DNA of 64,000 bases, taken from Acidobacteria bacterium Ga0077553. GTDB lineage: Bacteria; Acidobacteriota; Terriglobia; Bryobacterales; Bryobacteraceae. The position numbers and the translations under genes were made by a program. The stretch is taken from the NCBI GenBank assembly GCA_001464575.1, contig LNFE01000167.1, positions 1 to 64,000 of the forward strand, written 5' to 3'. Numbering within the stretch: the first letter of the stretch is position 1; the number at the start of each line of letters is the position of its first letter. The notes under the pieces are model-generated. The model worked only from the letters and a program-made list of their open reading frames with translations. It searched no databases and had not been told where the DNA came from. Shown one piece after another: positions 33,858 through 42,723 of this stretch.

Positions 33858-36103
33858 CGTTCCGGGCTCCTTCTCATTTGAAATGGTACGCTGTTCACGA
33901 TCGCGCTGACGAGGGCGGAGAAGTGATAGTCGTTCTTGGCGGCGTCGCGGCGGATCTGGCGAATGGCCGGCATATCGTAGTGTTCCAAGCCCCGGCCGAG
34001 GGCATAGGTCAAAAGTTTTTCGGTAAGGCAGTCGACGAACTCTTCCTGGCGCTCCGAAAGAATGCGCTTCAGGTCGCCGGGTCCGTCCAGCATCACGCCG
34101 CCCGGCAATGCGCCGGAGGCGTCGATCTTCACGCCCGCCTCTTCGGCGCGGAACTTGCCCGTGGCGTCGTAGTTTTCAAGAGCAAAGCCGAGCGGGTCCA
34201 GACGGTCGTGGCACGAGGCACAGGCGGCCTTGGCGCGGTGGGCCTGCAGCGCGGCGCGGAGGTCTTTGGCGGAGCCGTTGGCGCTATCGGCGAGGTCGGG
34301 AATATCGGGCGGCGGCGGAGGAGGTGGCGCGCCGACGATGTTCTCAAGGATCCATTTGCCGCGCAGCACGGGAGAGGTGCGCGTGGGGTAGGAGGTGACC
34401 GTCAAAATGCTGCCGTGGGAGAGCAGGCCGCCGCGCTCGGGGTTCGTCAGCGTCACCCGGCGGAAGTAGTTGCCGCGCACGCCGGAGATGCCGTAGTGGC
34501 GCGCCAAACGCTCGTTCAGGAAGGTGTAGTCGGCGTTGAGGAAGTCGATGATGCGGCGATCTTCCTTGACGATATAGGCGAAAAACTGCTCCGTCTCCTT
34601 CTGGAGGGCGGAGCGGAGGGAATCGTCGAATTGCGGATACTTGTCCGGGTCAGGGCGCCAGGAGGGGACGTTCCGCAGGTGCAGCCACTGACCGGCGAAG
34701 TTGTCGACGAGCGCCTTGGCCTTGGGGTCGGCGAGCATGCGCTTCACTTGGGCGGCCAACACCGGCCGCAGCTTCTTCTGTTCGCTTAAGCGAAGCAGCT
34801 CTTCGTCGGGGATGGAGCTCCAGAGGAAGAACGAAAGGCGGGAGGCGAGCTCGAGATCGGTGACCTTATGGAGCGGAGTGGCGCCGTTGGCTTCCATGCG
34901 GAACAGGAAGTTGGGCGAGACCAGAATGCCGCGGAGGGCCATCTCCAGGCCGGCGTCGAACGATCCCGCCGAGGCGTACAGGCGCTGCAGCGGGGCGAGG
35001 TCGGCGGGAGTTACCGGCCGGCGGTAGGCCTGGCGGGCGAGCGTGGCGATAATCTGGTTGGCGCAGGCGGCGGTCTTTTCGGCGCACTGCAGAATGCGGC
35101 GGCGGCTGGGCGTATCGCCGGGGCCGGTGGGGCTGAAGGGGCCGCCGATCAGGACGTATTCGAGCTGGGTGGGGGTGGGAGGCGGCGGACCGAAACGGCC
35201 GACGCTGGCGCCGGCGGTGGTCTCCGTCTTGGCCGACTCGGTCAGGAATCCGGCGCCGATGGAGTGCAGGCCAGCCTTGAGCGGGACGCGCACTTCGAAG
35301 TTCCGGGTGGCCTGAGACTCTTCGGCGTTGCTATAGACGGTGTCGATGAGCTTCACGCGCGCGCGATCCACGCGGACATCCAACTTCGCGGGGGGAAGCG
35401 TCGGGTCGGGGTTGCCGCGGACACGGACCGTGATGGCGTATTCGGCGTCGGCCGGGAAGTAGTGCTTGATCGTCATCCCGCTGCGGAGCGACAAGGGCAA
35501 CTCTTCGCCGGAGTCGGACGCGCCGGGGCGGGTAAAGGTGTACTTCTCGACCAACGGGCTTAGTTTGGTGGTGCCGAGGGCTTGGCGAACGACGCGGCGG
35601 GCCGTCGTCATGTACTTCTCCATCAGAAGCGGGGACACGGTGAGAACGGAACCGATGTTGTCGAAGCCATAGCCGGAGTCGTCGGCCGGGAGGCTGGCGG
35701 AGTGGTCGAGGTCCAGGGCGAGCAGGTCGCGGACGGCATTGGCGTACTCGGCGCGATTCAACCGGTGGACGGTGGGGGCTCCGGGATTGGGAAACTTGCG
35801 GATGTTATCGTCGAGCCGGGTTTCGAGCCACGTCGCCATGGCGGCGTTCGCTTCCGGCTTCGGCCGCGGCAAACCCTTGGGCGGCATCTCCCCCGTCTTT
35901 AACTTGCGCAACACTTTCTCGAGCTTTCCGGCGTGCGCGGCGAGGTCGTTGGTGCTCACGCCATCCAGGGAAAAGCCGGCCGTCTTGCTTTGGTCGTTAT
36001 GACAGCCTTGGCAATACCGGCTAAGCGACGTTTGCACGGTCGCGGCGTCTTGCGCAAAGACGGCGGAAGCGGCGATGAAGAGCGAAAAAGAGAGACGCAG
36101 CAT
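33854..36103 (-). CDS. DUF1592-type dihaem cytochrome c (third pair)
   Basis: 749 residues with a signal peptide (MLRLSFSLFIAASAVFA). Haem sites are CQGCH (31-35) and CASCH (about 628-632). Domain order is PSCyt1-like, DUF1587, beta-rich insert (about 190-300, with HYFPADAEYAITVRVRG), DUF1595, DUF1592, DUF1588 and DUF1585, with a GAPPPPPPPDIPD linker before the second haem. The insert matches the 12902 copy in place and style and is missing from the 22841 copy. ATG 36103 is preceded directly by an in-frame GTG; either could start. It is divergent from the ankyrin gene at 36158, sharing a 54-base intergenic region. Confidence 0.92.
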   Translation of the reverse strand: MLRLSFSLFIAASAVFAQDAATVQTSLSRYCQGCHNDQSKTAGFSLDGVSTNDLAAHAGKLEKVLRKLKTGEMPPKGLPRPKPEANAAMATWLETRLDDNIRKFPNPGAPTVHRLNRAEYANAVRDLLALDLDHSASLPADDSGYGFDNIGSVLTVSPLLMEKYMTTARRVVRQALGTTKLSPLVEKYTFTRPGASDSGEELPLSLRSGMTIKHYFPADAEYAITVRVRGNPDPTLPPAKLDVRVDRARVKLIDTVYSNAEESQATRNFEVRVPLKAGLHSIGAGFLTESAKTETTAGASVGRFGPPPPTPTQLEYVLIGGPFSPTGPGDTPSRRRILQCAEKTAACANQIIATLARQAYRRPVTPADLAPLQRLYASAGSFDAGLEMALRGILVSPNFLFRMEANGATPLHKVTDLELASRLSFFLWSSIPDEELLRLSEQKKLRPVLAAQVKRMLADPKAKALVDNFAGQWLHLRNVPSWRPDPDKYPQFDDSLRSALQKETEQFFAYIVKEDRRIIDFLNADYTFLNERLARHYGISGVRGNYFRRVTLTNPERGGLLSHGSILTVTSYPTRTSPVLRGKWILENIVGAPPPPPPPDIPDLADSANGSAKDLRAALQAHRAKAACASCHDRLDPLGFALENYDATGKFRAEEAGVKIDASGALPGGVMLDGPGDLKRILSERQEEFVDCLTEKLLTYALGRGLEHYDMPAIRQIRRDAAKNDYHFSALVSAIVNSVPFQMRRSPER

Positions 36104-36157
36104 CACTAATTGTGGGTAGGGCTTTCGCCAGTGTCACAGAAAGAATATCATTTCTTC

Positions 36158-37441
36158 ATGTACCAGCCAAAGCGGTTATGCCTATACCTTCTATTACCCA
36201 TATCGATGTTAGGCGCCGACACTCGACTCGCAGACTCTCGACTTTTTGATGCGGTGCAAAGCGGCGATCAGCGGACGGTGCTGGGTTTGGTGAAGGCCGG
36301 GGTGAACGTCAATACGCCGCGGCCGGATGGATCCACCGCGCTGGGCTGGGCGGTGAGCCGGGACAACGTCGAGATTGTGACCGCGCTGCTGCAGGCGGGC
36401 GCCAACCCGAACGTGGCCGATGAGAACGGCGAAACGCCATTGACCCTGGCTTGTACGCAGGGCAACCTGGCGATTGCGCGTCTGCTGTTGGACGCCAAAG
36501 CCAAGCTCGACGTCACCCGCTGGAATGGCGAGACGCCGCTGCTGGGGGCCGTGCAGTCGGGCAATAGCGATCTGGTCAAGCTGCTGATTGAGCGCGGCGC
36601 CGGGGTGAACACAACCGAAAGCCGCATGGAGCAGACGCCGTTGATGTGGGCCGCCGCCGCGGGCCGGGCCGATATCGCGGCGCAGTTGCTGGCCAAGGGA
36701 GCCGATGTGAACGCCAAGTCCAAAAGTGGCTTCACGCCGCTGCTGTTCGCGGCGCAGAAAGGCGACCTGGCCACCGTGAAACTCCTGGTGACCGCCAAGG
36801 CCGACCCGCTGACGAAGTCGAAAGAAGGCGCGGCCCCGTTCGCGCTGGCGCTGGCCCGGGGCCACGAGGCGGCGGCGCGGTATCTGCTTGATTTCGGGGC
36901 GGAGGTGAATCTGGTGGATGCATCCGGCAGCACGCCGCTGCATACGGCGGTGCGGCTGGGCAAGATTGACCTGGTGAAAGACCTGGTGGCGCGCGGCGCC
37001 GACTTGAAGGCGAAGACCACCCGCTCCGGCGTGCAGCGTGGCCCTTTCCGCAGCTTCGGGCTGACCCCGTTCCTCACGGCGGTGGAGGCTGGCGACGTAG
37101 CGATGATGCGGGAGTTGGTAAAGCTGGGCGCGGACCCGAAGGCTAAGACGTCGGACGGCGCGGGCGGCGTCCTGCTAGCCGCGCAGAGCCGGAAGCTGGA
37201 CGCGGTGAAGCTGATGGTGGAGCTGGGCGGCGATGTAAACGAAGAGCGCCCCGGCGGCGGCACGGCGCTGCATACCGCGACGCGTTTCGGCGATAACGTC
37301 ATGATTCAGTTCCTGGTGGACAACGGCGGCGACCTGACCAAGAAGGACCGTTTCGGCCGTGATGTGCTCGGCGAAGCCGAGTTCGAAGCGCCGAAACCGA
37401 CCATTGAGTTCGTTCGAAAGCTGGTGCAGAAGCAGCAGTGA
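36158..37441 (+). CDS. Exported ankyrin-repeat protein (second copy)
   Basis: 427 residues. Signal peptide (MYQPKRLCLYLLLPISMLGAD), then about ten ankyrin repeats (TALGWAVSRDN, TPLTLACTQGN, TPLMWAAAAGR, TPLHTAVRLGK, TALHTATRFGD). The arrangement parallels the ankyrin protein at 10270-11583, and both lie beside a DUF1592/DUF1552 pair, though here it is divergent. A periplasmic scaffold or protective partner for the dihaem protein is the simplest inference. ATG 36158 is preferred over an upstream TTG because it puts a proper signal peptide at the N-terminus. The dehydrogenase gene begins 14 bases after the stop. Confidence 0.92.
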   Translation: MYQPKRLCLYLLLPISMLGADTRLADSRLFDAVQSGDQRTVLGLVKAGVNVNTPRPDGSTALGWAVSRDNVEIVTALLQAGANPNVADENGETPLTLACTQGNLAIARLLLDAKAKLDVTRWNGETPLLGAVQSGNSDLVKLLIERGAGVNTTESRMEQTPLMWAAAAGRADIAAQLLAKGADVNAKSKSGFTPLLFAAQKGDLATVKLLVTAKADPLTKSKEGAAPFALALARGHEAAARYLLDFGAEVNLVDASGSTPLHTAVRLGKIDLVKDLVARGADLKAKTTRSGVQRGPFRSFGLTPFLTAVEAGDVAMMRELVKLGADPKAKTSDGAGGVLLAAQSRKLDAVKLMVELGGDVNEERPGGGTALHTATRFGDNVMIQFLVDNGGDLTKKDRFGRDVLGEAEFEAPKPTIEFVRKLVQKQQ

Positions 37442-37455
37442 TAAACTGCGGGCAT

Positions 37456-38622
37456 ATGGAAAGACGGAAACTTTTGGGATGCGCGCTCGGCTTGGGCGCG
37501 GTGGCATTTGCGAAGAACAAGCGGTTCAATTTGCCGGCCCCGGACCCGGCGAGTTCCGCGGCCAACGGCGCCAAGGTGATCCCGCAGCCGGCAGGCGCCA
37601 AGTTGACGCTCCCGGTGGGTTTTGTCGCCGAGGAGTTTGCGGGCGGGTTCCAGAAGCCTCGGATTATGTTGGAGTTGCCAGGCGGCGCGGTGCTGGTCAC
37701 CGAGAGCCTGCCCAAAGGCAGCGTAGTCGCCGTGGGACCGGGCAAGGCGCGGAAGACGCTCATCGCGGGGCTGGACCGGCCGTTCGGCATGACGCTGTGG
37801 AAGGACTATCTCTACGTCGCCGAAGCCGAGTCCGTGAAGCGGTACAAGCTGGATACAAAGGCCGTCACGGTGGGTACGGGCGAAGAGGTTGTGTCGCTCA
37901 AAGGTTATGGAAAGGGCCACTGGTCGCGCGGCATCGCGTTTGACCCGAAGGGCGACAAGTTCTATCTCTCGGTGGGTTCGAGCAGCAACATCGACGCGGG
38001 CGATCCGGCCGACCGGGCCGCCATCCATGTCTACAACGCCGACGGCTCCGGCAAGCAGATATTCGCCACCGGCCTGCGCAACGCCGTGAACATCCGCATC
38101 AATCCGCAGAGCGGCAAGCCGTGGGTGACCGTGCAGGAGCGCGATGGTCTGGGCGACGAGTTGGTGCCCGACTTCTTTACGTCGGTGAAGAAAGGCGCGT
38201 TCTACGGTTGGCCCTACGCCTACATCGGCAGCAACGAGGAGCCGCGGCACAAGGGGGCGAACCCGGACGCGGTGAAGAAGGCCGTGGAGCCGGACATGCT
38301 GCTGAACGCCCACGCCTCGGCCATGGATTTTGCCTTCTATACGGCCAAACAGTTCCCGGCCAAGTTCCACAACGGGGCGTTTATCGCTTCGCGGGGCTCG
38401 TCGAACCGCGCCAAGCGGATCGGCTATTCCATTCTGTTTGTGCCGTTTACCAATGGCAAGCCGAGTGGACCGCCGGAGGACTTTCTCACGGGGGTCATGC
38501 TCGGCGAGGACAAGAAAGAGGTGTGGGGACGCCCAGTGGGATTGCTGCAACTGGCCGATGGCAGCCTGCTGCTGAGTGAGGACGGGAATAACAAGATCTG
38601 GCGGATCTCGTTTAAAGGTTAG
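37456..38622 (+). CDS. Sorbosone dehydrogenase-like exported beta-propeller oxidoreductase
   Basis: 388 residues. A Tat-like leader (MERRKLLGCALGLGAVAFAKN) precedes a six-bladed propeller of the PQQ-dependent glucose/sorbosone dehydrogenase type. Characteristic pieces are LDRPFGMTLWKDYLYVAE, HWSRGIAFDPKGDKFYLSVGS, IFATGLRNAVNIRINPQSGKPWVTVQERDGLGDELVPD and LADGSLLLSEDGNNKIWRI. It likely oxidises an aldose or similar in the periplasm using PQQ, passing electrons to a cytochrome. The dihaem DUF1592 protein encoded nearby is a possible acceptor (inference). ATG 37456 is chosen over a GTG overlapping the ankyrin stop. A hairpin follows the stop. Confidence 0.88.
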   Translation: MERRKLLGCALGLGAVAFAKNKRFNLPAPDPASSAANGAKVIPQPAGAKLTLPVGFVAEEFAGGFQKPRIMLELPGGAVLVTESLPKGSVVAVGPGKARKTLIAGLDRPFGMTLWKDYLYVAEAESVKRYKLDTKAVTVGTGEEVVSLKGYGKGHWSRGIAFDPKGDKFYLSVGSSSNIDAGDPADRAAIHVYNADGSGKQIFATGLRNAVNIRINPQSGKPWVTVQERDGLGDELVPDFFTSVKKGAFYGWPYAYIGSNEEPRHKGANPDAVKKAVEPDMLLNAHASAMDFAFYTAKQFPAKFHNGAFIASRGSSNRAKRIGYSILFVPFTNGKPSGPPEDFLTGVMLGEDKKEVWGRPVGLLQLADGSLLLSEDGNNKIWRISFKG

Positions 38623-38632
38623 TGAAATAAGA

Positions 38633-38656
38633 AAGGCCCCCGAAACCGGGGGCCTT
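38633..38656. terminator. Bidirectional terminator hairpin
   Basis: AAGGCCCCCG (38633-38642), loop AAAC, CGGGGGCCTT (38647-38656): a 10-bp perfect stem between convergent genes. The T-rich side lies on the minus strand (CTTTCTTATTT follows), so it may serve the small gene at 38676-38867 best. Confidence 0.85.
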
Positions 38657-38675
38657 CACTTCGTTAGAGCTGAGG

Positions 38676-38867
38676 TTAGATGGGGCGTTCTTCGGGAGGG
38701 AGCGTGAACGATTCAATCGGCTCCGTCTCGATTTCGGGACCGGATCCGGGGATTCGTCCCGTCTCTTCGCTCTTCTTTTGCAACCGCTTAGCCGCTTTTT
38801 CCTGCGACTTCTCCATGCGCGCGAACTCTTTCTGCCGTTTCTTGAATGTTGTGTGTGCTCTAGCCAT
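38676..38867 (-). CDS. Small basic conserved protein
   Basis: 63 residues: a highly basic, helical N-terminal half (MARAHTTFKKRQKEFARMEK, then QEKAAKRLQKKSEE) and an acidic C-terminal tail ending LPPEERPI. Short proteins starting MAR-HTTF-KR occur in many Acidobacteriota and Deltaproteobacteria without a known function; nucleic-acid or ribosome binding is a guess from charge. ATG 38867 has a strong GGAGG six bases upstream, which argues against the longer frame from 38927. The terminator at 38633 follows its stop. Confidence 0.8.
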   Translation of the reverse strand: MARAHTTFKKRQKEFARMEKSQEKAAKRLQKKSEETGRIPGSGPEIETEPIESFTLPPEERPI

Positions 38868-38939
38868 GCAGCCTCCAGTTCGTACTGCGCCGGATAATCC
38901 GTAGCCATACTCTCCAAGACGGACCAAGAGGGAGAGGAG

Positions 38940-38958
38940 ACGCCGGTTCCGCCGGCGT
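38940..38958 (-). terminator. Possible terminator or attenuator hairpin
   Basis: ACGCCGG, 5-base loop, CCGGCGT forms a perfect 7-bp stem between the GQYPP-protein gene and the small basic protein gene. On the minus strand it is followed by a pyrimidine-rich stretch (TCTCCTCTCCCTCTT). It may end the upstream transcript or attenuate into the small gene. Confidence 0.4.
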
Positions 38959-39023
38959 GCAATGACCCCTTAGTAGTTGGGAGGGGCCGATTCGACAGTC
39001 AAACCTGAACCCATTGTAGCAGG

Positions 39024-40424
39024 TCAATCCTTCTCGAAATCGATTTTGGAATCCGCGCCAAACTTTCGGTAGTTCCGGAAGTTGATCTCGTTCCGGCTGC
39101 AGTTGTTGGAGCCGCGCTGACACATCAGGTTCTCGCTATGCACCGGCAGCAGGAACAATTTGGTATCGATCCGCACGAAATCGTACTCCAGCACCACTTC
39201 CACCTTGTCGAAGGGGAAGTCGCCGGGGAAGCTCAGGCTCTGCTGTTCAATCCGCATGACGCGGTTCGTGTCCTGGTCGATCCAGATGGTTCCCTTGTAT
39301 CCCGGACGGTACATTTTCCCCTCGTCGCGAGAGTGAACCTGCCAATGGGAGAGCGGTTGCTTCACCGCGTAGTTGTAGACGAGGGTCGTGCGGCCCGAAA
39401 TGCGGTCCGTGCCGCGCTTGGTGAACGTGGCGCCGGACATGGGCGAGAGAATGTCGCGCTGCGTGGTCACGAACTCGCCCGTGGACCAGGTGCCGGACTT
39501 CTCGGCGGGGTCCTTCGAGGGGCGGCCGTTGATCTTGATGTTCCGGTACTCTTCCTGGCCGTTAACGCAGATCACGTCCGCGGTAACGTTGTCGATGGCG
39601 GTCCACTGCGGCGGGTTCGTGCCGCTGTAGTAGCGCATCGTGTGCTGCTGCACCAAGAAGTTCGGCAGGGTATCGGTAAAGTTTTCGGCCTCTTCCCGGG
39701 CTGCGGCGATGACCGGATCCAGGGGCGCCGGTGGCCGCAGCAGGGGCTCGGTCGCCGCGACCGGGGCATCGGCGTCGGAGGCGGGTTCCCCCGGGGCCGG
39801 CTTCTCGGGCCGTGGCGGCGCGTTCTTAATCCTGTCCGGTACCCCGCGGCGAAGGCGGGGGCGATCTTCGAGAGGCTCGCCGCCTATTTTCGGGGTGCCG
39901 ACGGAGGGCGCGGTGGAGGCGACGCTCTCTTCTTCTTCCCCGTCCGCCGCGGGAACCTTGGCCGCGGCCGCCGAGCGCTCCTCGGCGGTTCCAGCGCGCA
40001 CCAGGCTCACCTTGATGGCGGTCTCTTCGTCGTCCGGACTCACTTCCACCCGCAACACATCGCCGGGCTTGAGGAGCGAATCCCTCATCGGGTCGCCGGA
40101 CGCATCGCGGAACTGAGTTTTGGCGATGAGCCGGTACTTGAGAATACCCTTGCCGGACGACTCAAGCACCAGTTCCTTCTCGCCAAGCTGCCGGAGCGTA
40201 CCTTCCGTGCCAGTGAGCTTCGGGCCACGCTTGGGCAACTTGATTTGCGGTATCGGCAAGCCAGTCCCTTGACCCTGCGGATACTGTCCGCCGGGATACT
40301 GCCCGGGTGGATACTGCCCCGGCGGATACTGGCCGGGCGGATATTGCCCCGGAGGATACTGTCCCGGCAACTGCGCAAATAGAATCGCCGAGGCGGACAA
40401 TCCGGTCAGACAACGACGCCACAT
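39024..40424 (-). CDS. Exported protein with N-terminal GQYPP tandem repeats
   Basis: 466 residues. Signal peptide ([18 protein letters not shown]), then seven tandem pentapeptides GQYPP or variants (about 21-52). A small beta-domain (about 70-145, with [18 protein letters not shown] and [12 protein letters not shown]) and a low-complexity Pro/Glu/Ala linker (about 150-235) follow. The C-terminal half (about 240-466) contains [36 protein letters not shown] and two cysteines in [16 protein letters not shown]-terminal domains like this recur in acidobacterial exported proteins of unknown function. The repeat suggests a flexible, surface- or wall-interacting segment. The gene lies 23 bases after the actin-like gene. 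Confidence 0.85.
   Translation of the reverse strand: MWRRCLTGLSASAILFAQLPGQYPPGQYPPGQYPPGQYPPGQYPGGQYPQGQGTGLPIPQIKLPKRGPKLTGTEGTLRQLGEKELVLESSGKGILKYRLIAKTQFRDASGDPMRDSLLKPGDVLRVEVSPDDEETAIKVSLVRAGTAEERSAAAAKVPAADGEEEESVASTAPSVGTPKIGGEPLEDRPRLRRGVPDRIKNAPPRPEKPAPGEPASDADAPVAATEPLLRPPAPLDPVIAAAREEAENFTDTLPNFLVQQHTMRYYSGTNPPQWTAIDNVTADVICVNGQEEYRNIKINGRPSKDPAEKSGTWSTGEFVTTQRDILSPMSGATFTKRGTDRISGRTTLVYNYAVKQPLSHWQVHSRDEGKMYRPGYKGTIWIDQDTNRVMRIEQQSLSFPGDFPFDKVEVVLEYDFVRIDTKLFLLPVHSENLMCQRGSNNCSRNEINFRNYRKFGADSKIDFEKD
40277..40371. repeat. 15-bp tandem repeat encoding GQYPP units
   Basis: About six near-identical 15-base units (ATACTG.CC.GG.GG on the plus strand) lie head to tail and encode GQYPP pentapeptides. 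Third-position differences between units show the array is not brand new, but slippage could still change copy number. Confidence 0.85.
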
Positions 40425-40447
40425 AAGAAGACCTCAACTTACTTAGA

Positions 40448-41455
40448 CTACATTTCGCTCAGCGCCGCAATCACCGCTCCGCGCGAAGTGGAATTCAGAG
40501 GCTCGGCCGCGAGGCGTACTTCGCTGATCGGCACCGGGAAATCGTTCTGACGCAGGGCCTGCTCAAAGCGTTCCCGGAATCCGCCGGCGAGAACGCTGCC
40601 ACCACTCAGGACCAGCGGGATGGGTCGACCCAGGCGGGGCAGGCTCTTCGCCTGCTGGAAGACATCGCGCATCGCCTGCACGACGCTCTGGATGACGTCG
40701 TCGTAGTAGACACTCAGCACCTGGTGGGCTTTGTCCGGACTGATGGCGTTGAAGAAGAAGCCATCCTCCTTAATCATCCGGATGCGGTTGATCATCTCGC
40801 CGGTCACCGCGGCGGCGTTTGAATCAATAAAGTCGCCGCCCTTCGGCACGCTGAATTGAATCACCGGCACCGCGAGATACGACATGCAGACATTGCACAG
40901 GCCGCCGCCGAAGCTGATGCCGATGCCCGTGTAGTTCGAAGATTCGAGCTCACTGTAGATCACGGCGAGGCCCTCGTTGATGGGCTTGGCGTCGTAACCA
41001 AGTTCGCCCAGGATCTGGCGCAGCGTCGCTTCGTGATACGTCAAGCTGTCATGGGCGCCGAGCGGCGGCGCCGGCACGCTGAAGAAGAGCTTTTGCCGCG
41101 CGTGGGCGGCCGGGCCGAGCAGCGACAGGAGAAGATTCTGCATCATCGGCATGCTTTCCGGTTCGCCCGGATTCAGGAACCCCTTGGTCATCGGCCGCCG
41201 CAGTTCGGCGCCTATCAAGTCCGCAAAGCGCTCACTCTCGTTGCCGTGCACGATGATCTCGTTGCCCCGTACCGTATGCGGCACACTCTCTTTGCGAAGG
41301 ACGCCTTCAGTAAGGCGGGAGTTGGGCAAGGTGACAAAAGAGTTCAACTGGCTGCTGAAACGGTAACCGTTATCTGCCGGCCACGCTGCCACAATGCGGC
41401 TGGTACCGACGTCCAAACCTACGGGGGTCGAACCGTCGGAGTAAGAGTAATTCAT
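40448..41455 (-). CDS. Actin-fold ATPase of unassigned family
   Basis: 335 residues with the actin/Hsp70 nucleotide motifs in order: phosphate-1 GLDVGTSRIVAA (13-24), a connecting region with INEGLAVIYSELES (about 162-175), phosphate-2 GIGISFGGGLCNVCMSY (about 180-196) and adenosine motif PLVLSGGSVLAGGFRERFEQAL (about 285-306). It resembles MreB/ParM-like and Hsp70-like proteins but is shorter than DnaK and not an ordinary MreB. It could polymerise or act as a regulatory ATPase. Its ATG overlaps the stop of the amidase reading frame by one base (TGATG), which suggests translational coupling and a cell-wall role. Confidence 0.83.
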   Translation of the reverse strand: MNYSYSDGSTPVGLDVGTSRIVAAWPADNGYRFSSQLNSFVTLPNSRLTEGVLRKESVPHTVRGNEIIVHGNESERFADLIGAELRRPMTKGFLNPGEPESMPMMQNLLLSLLGPAAHARQKLFFSVPAPPLGAHDSLTYHEATLRQILGELGYDAKPINEGLAVIYSELESSNYTGIGISFGGGLCNVCMSYLAVPVIQFSVPKGGDFIDSNAAAVTGEMINRIRMIKEDGFFFNAISPDKAHQVLSVYYDDVIQSVVQAMRDVFQQAKSLPRLGRPIPLVLSGGSVLAGGFRERFEQALRQNDFPVPISEVRLAAEPLNSTSRGAVIAALSEM

Positions 41456-42586
41456 CAGTTTCCCTCCAGGGAAAAATCGGGTTGCTTGACTAAGTTATAC
41501 AACCGGCGGTAGCGCAGCACTAGGCCGCGCCGCCACGCCTGCAGGTTTGTTTTGTTGGCCACGGCGGCGCTTTGCAGTTGCAGGTCGGCCGCGTCGAGCC
41601 CGCGCCACAGGCGCTCTCCGGTGGCATCGCGAAAGGATGTGTCGTAGTTGAAGCCGAACAGCGTGATGGCGGGAGGCGGCAATTGATAGTTGTCCGGCAG
41701 GCCGATCTGTTCAAACGGAAAGTTAGCGGCCCAGTCGGTATGGTAGCCGATGCCCATGTTATCGGGGTTGACGGAGACCTGGGCATGCGTCACGCAGTTC
41801 CGGGCGGCAATCTGATAGCGAGAGCGTAACAGCTCCGTCAGCAGGCGGCCGGAGTGGATCTGCGGCGCGGTGACGGGGGTTTGCCCGGTTTCGTCTCGCG
41901 AGGGGCCTTCGAACGAGACGCCCAGGAAACTCGAGTTCAGGTTCAAGTAGAAGTGCTGCTCGTCGGCCCACACGGAGTTTCCCCCGCCACACCCGGCCAA
42001 ACCGGTCAATCACGAAGTGGTACGCCCGAATCTGCCGCACGTATTGCAGCACCCCGGCGCCGATACGGCGCAGTGCCCGATTCTGGGTCTCGTCAAAGGG
42101 CAGTGCGTGGCTCTCGGTCGTGTGGAACACGATGCCGTAGGGCGTCGAGCGCTGCTCGGTCTCTTCGGTCGTGGTCCGATAACGGACAAAGGCGACGGGA
42201 TCCTGCCGCGGTAACTGGTAACGCTTCTCGATCCGCAGTCCGTTGCTGTAGAGCTCCTGCGAATCGGTGGACTCCACCTGCCAGACCTTGGCCGGTTGGC
42301 CGTCCGGACCAATGGCCTTGCGTTGGATAGCGGTGCGCTTCAGCCCAGCGCCGTCCGAGACAATCGGGATGGGGAGCAGTCCGAGAGCGAGGAGCAAAGC
42401 CGAAAAATGGCGAACCTGGGCGCTGCGCAACACCCGGCGGACCGGATGACCGGATAAGAAAGCGGCGCTCCGGCGCAGGAAGCGCAGGCGCGCAACCGGC
42501 TGGTCGATCTGGCCGGCCCTCCAACTAACGACTGCCGCGGAGAGACGCCGCGGAGGCCGCCATCGGGATTCTTCGAGTTCTGTCAT
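41455..42586 (-). pseudogene. N-acetylmuramoyl-L-alanine amidase-like gene split by a frameshift
   Basis: Two overlapping minus frames join into one Amidase_2/PGRP-like protein. The first (from ATG 42586) has one helix (HFSALLLALGLLPIPIV), then a domain with GIVFHTTESHALPF and YHFVIDRFGRVWR. The second continues with SVWADEQHFYLNLNSSFLGVSFEG and CVTHAQVSVNPDNMGIGYHTDW. Family logic places the first His (FHTTES) and the later His residues as zinc ligands. The break is at a run of five C on the plus strand (41981-41985); removing one base gives VWRGNSVWADEQ, restoring a continuous domain. It may be a real lesion, a sequencing error or a +1 recoding site. The actin-like gene overlaps its stop. 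Confidence 0.75.
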
Positions 42587-42723
42587 CGGCGCAGCAATAT
42601 CCGCTCTCTTGTCAACTACATCGGAAGGGTGCCAGCGAACTCTTATAGTAAGCAACACAACTCAGGTTGACAACCCAAGTTTACTAGGGGCTTACACTTA
42701 CATGGCAATCGAGTTGCAGGCCA

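Noticed and set aside
40277-40371. Short repeat array as a CRISPR
   Set aside because: Units are 15 bases, directly adjacent with no spacers, and encode GQYPP in frame; no cas genes are present.
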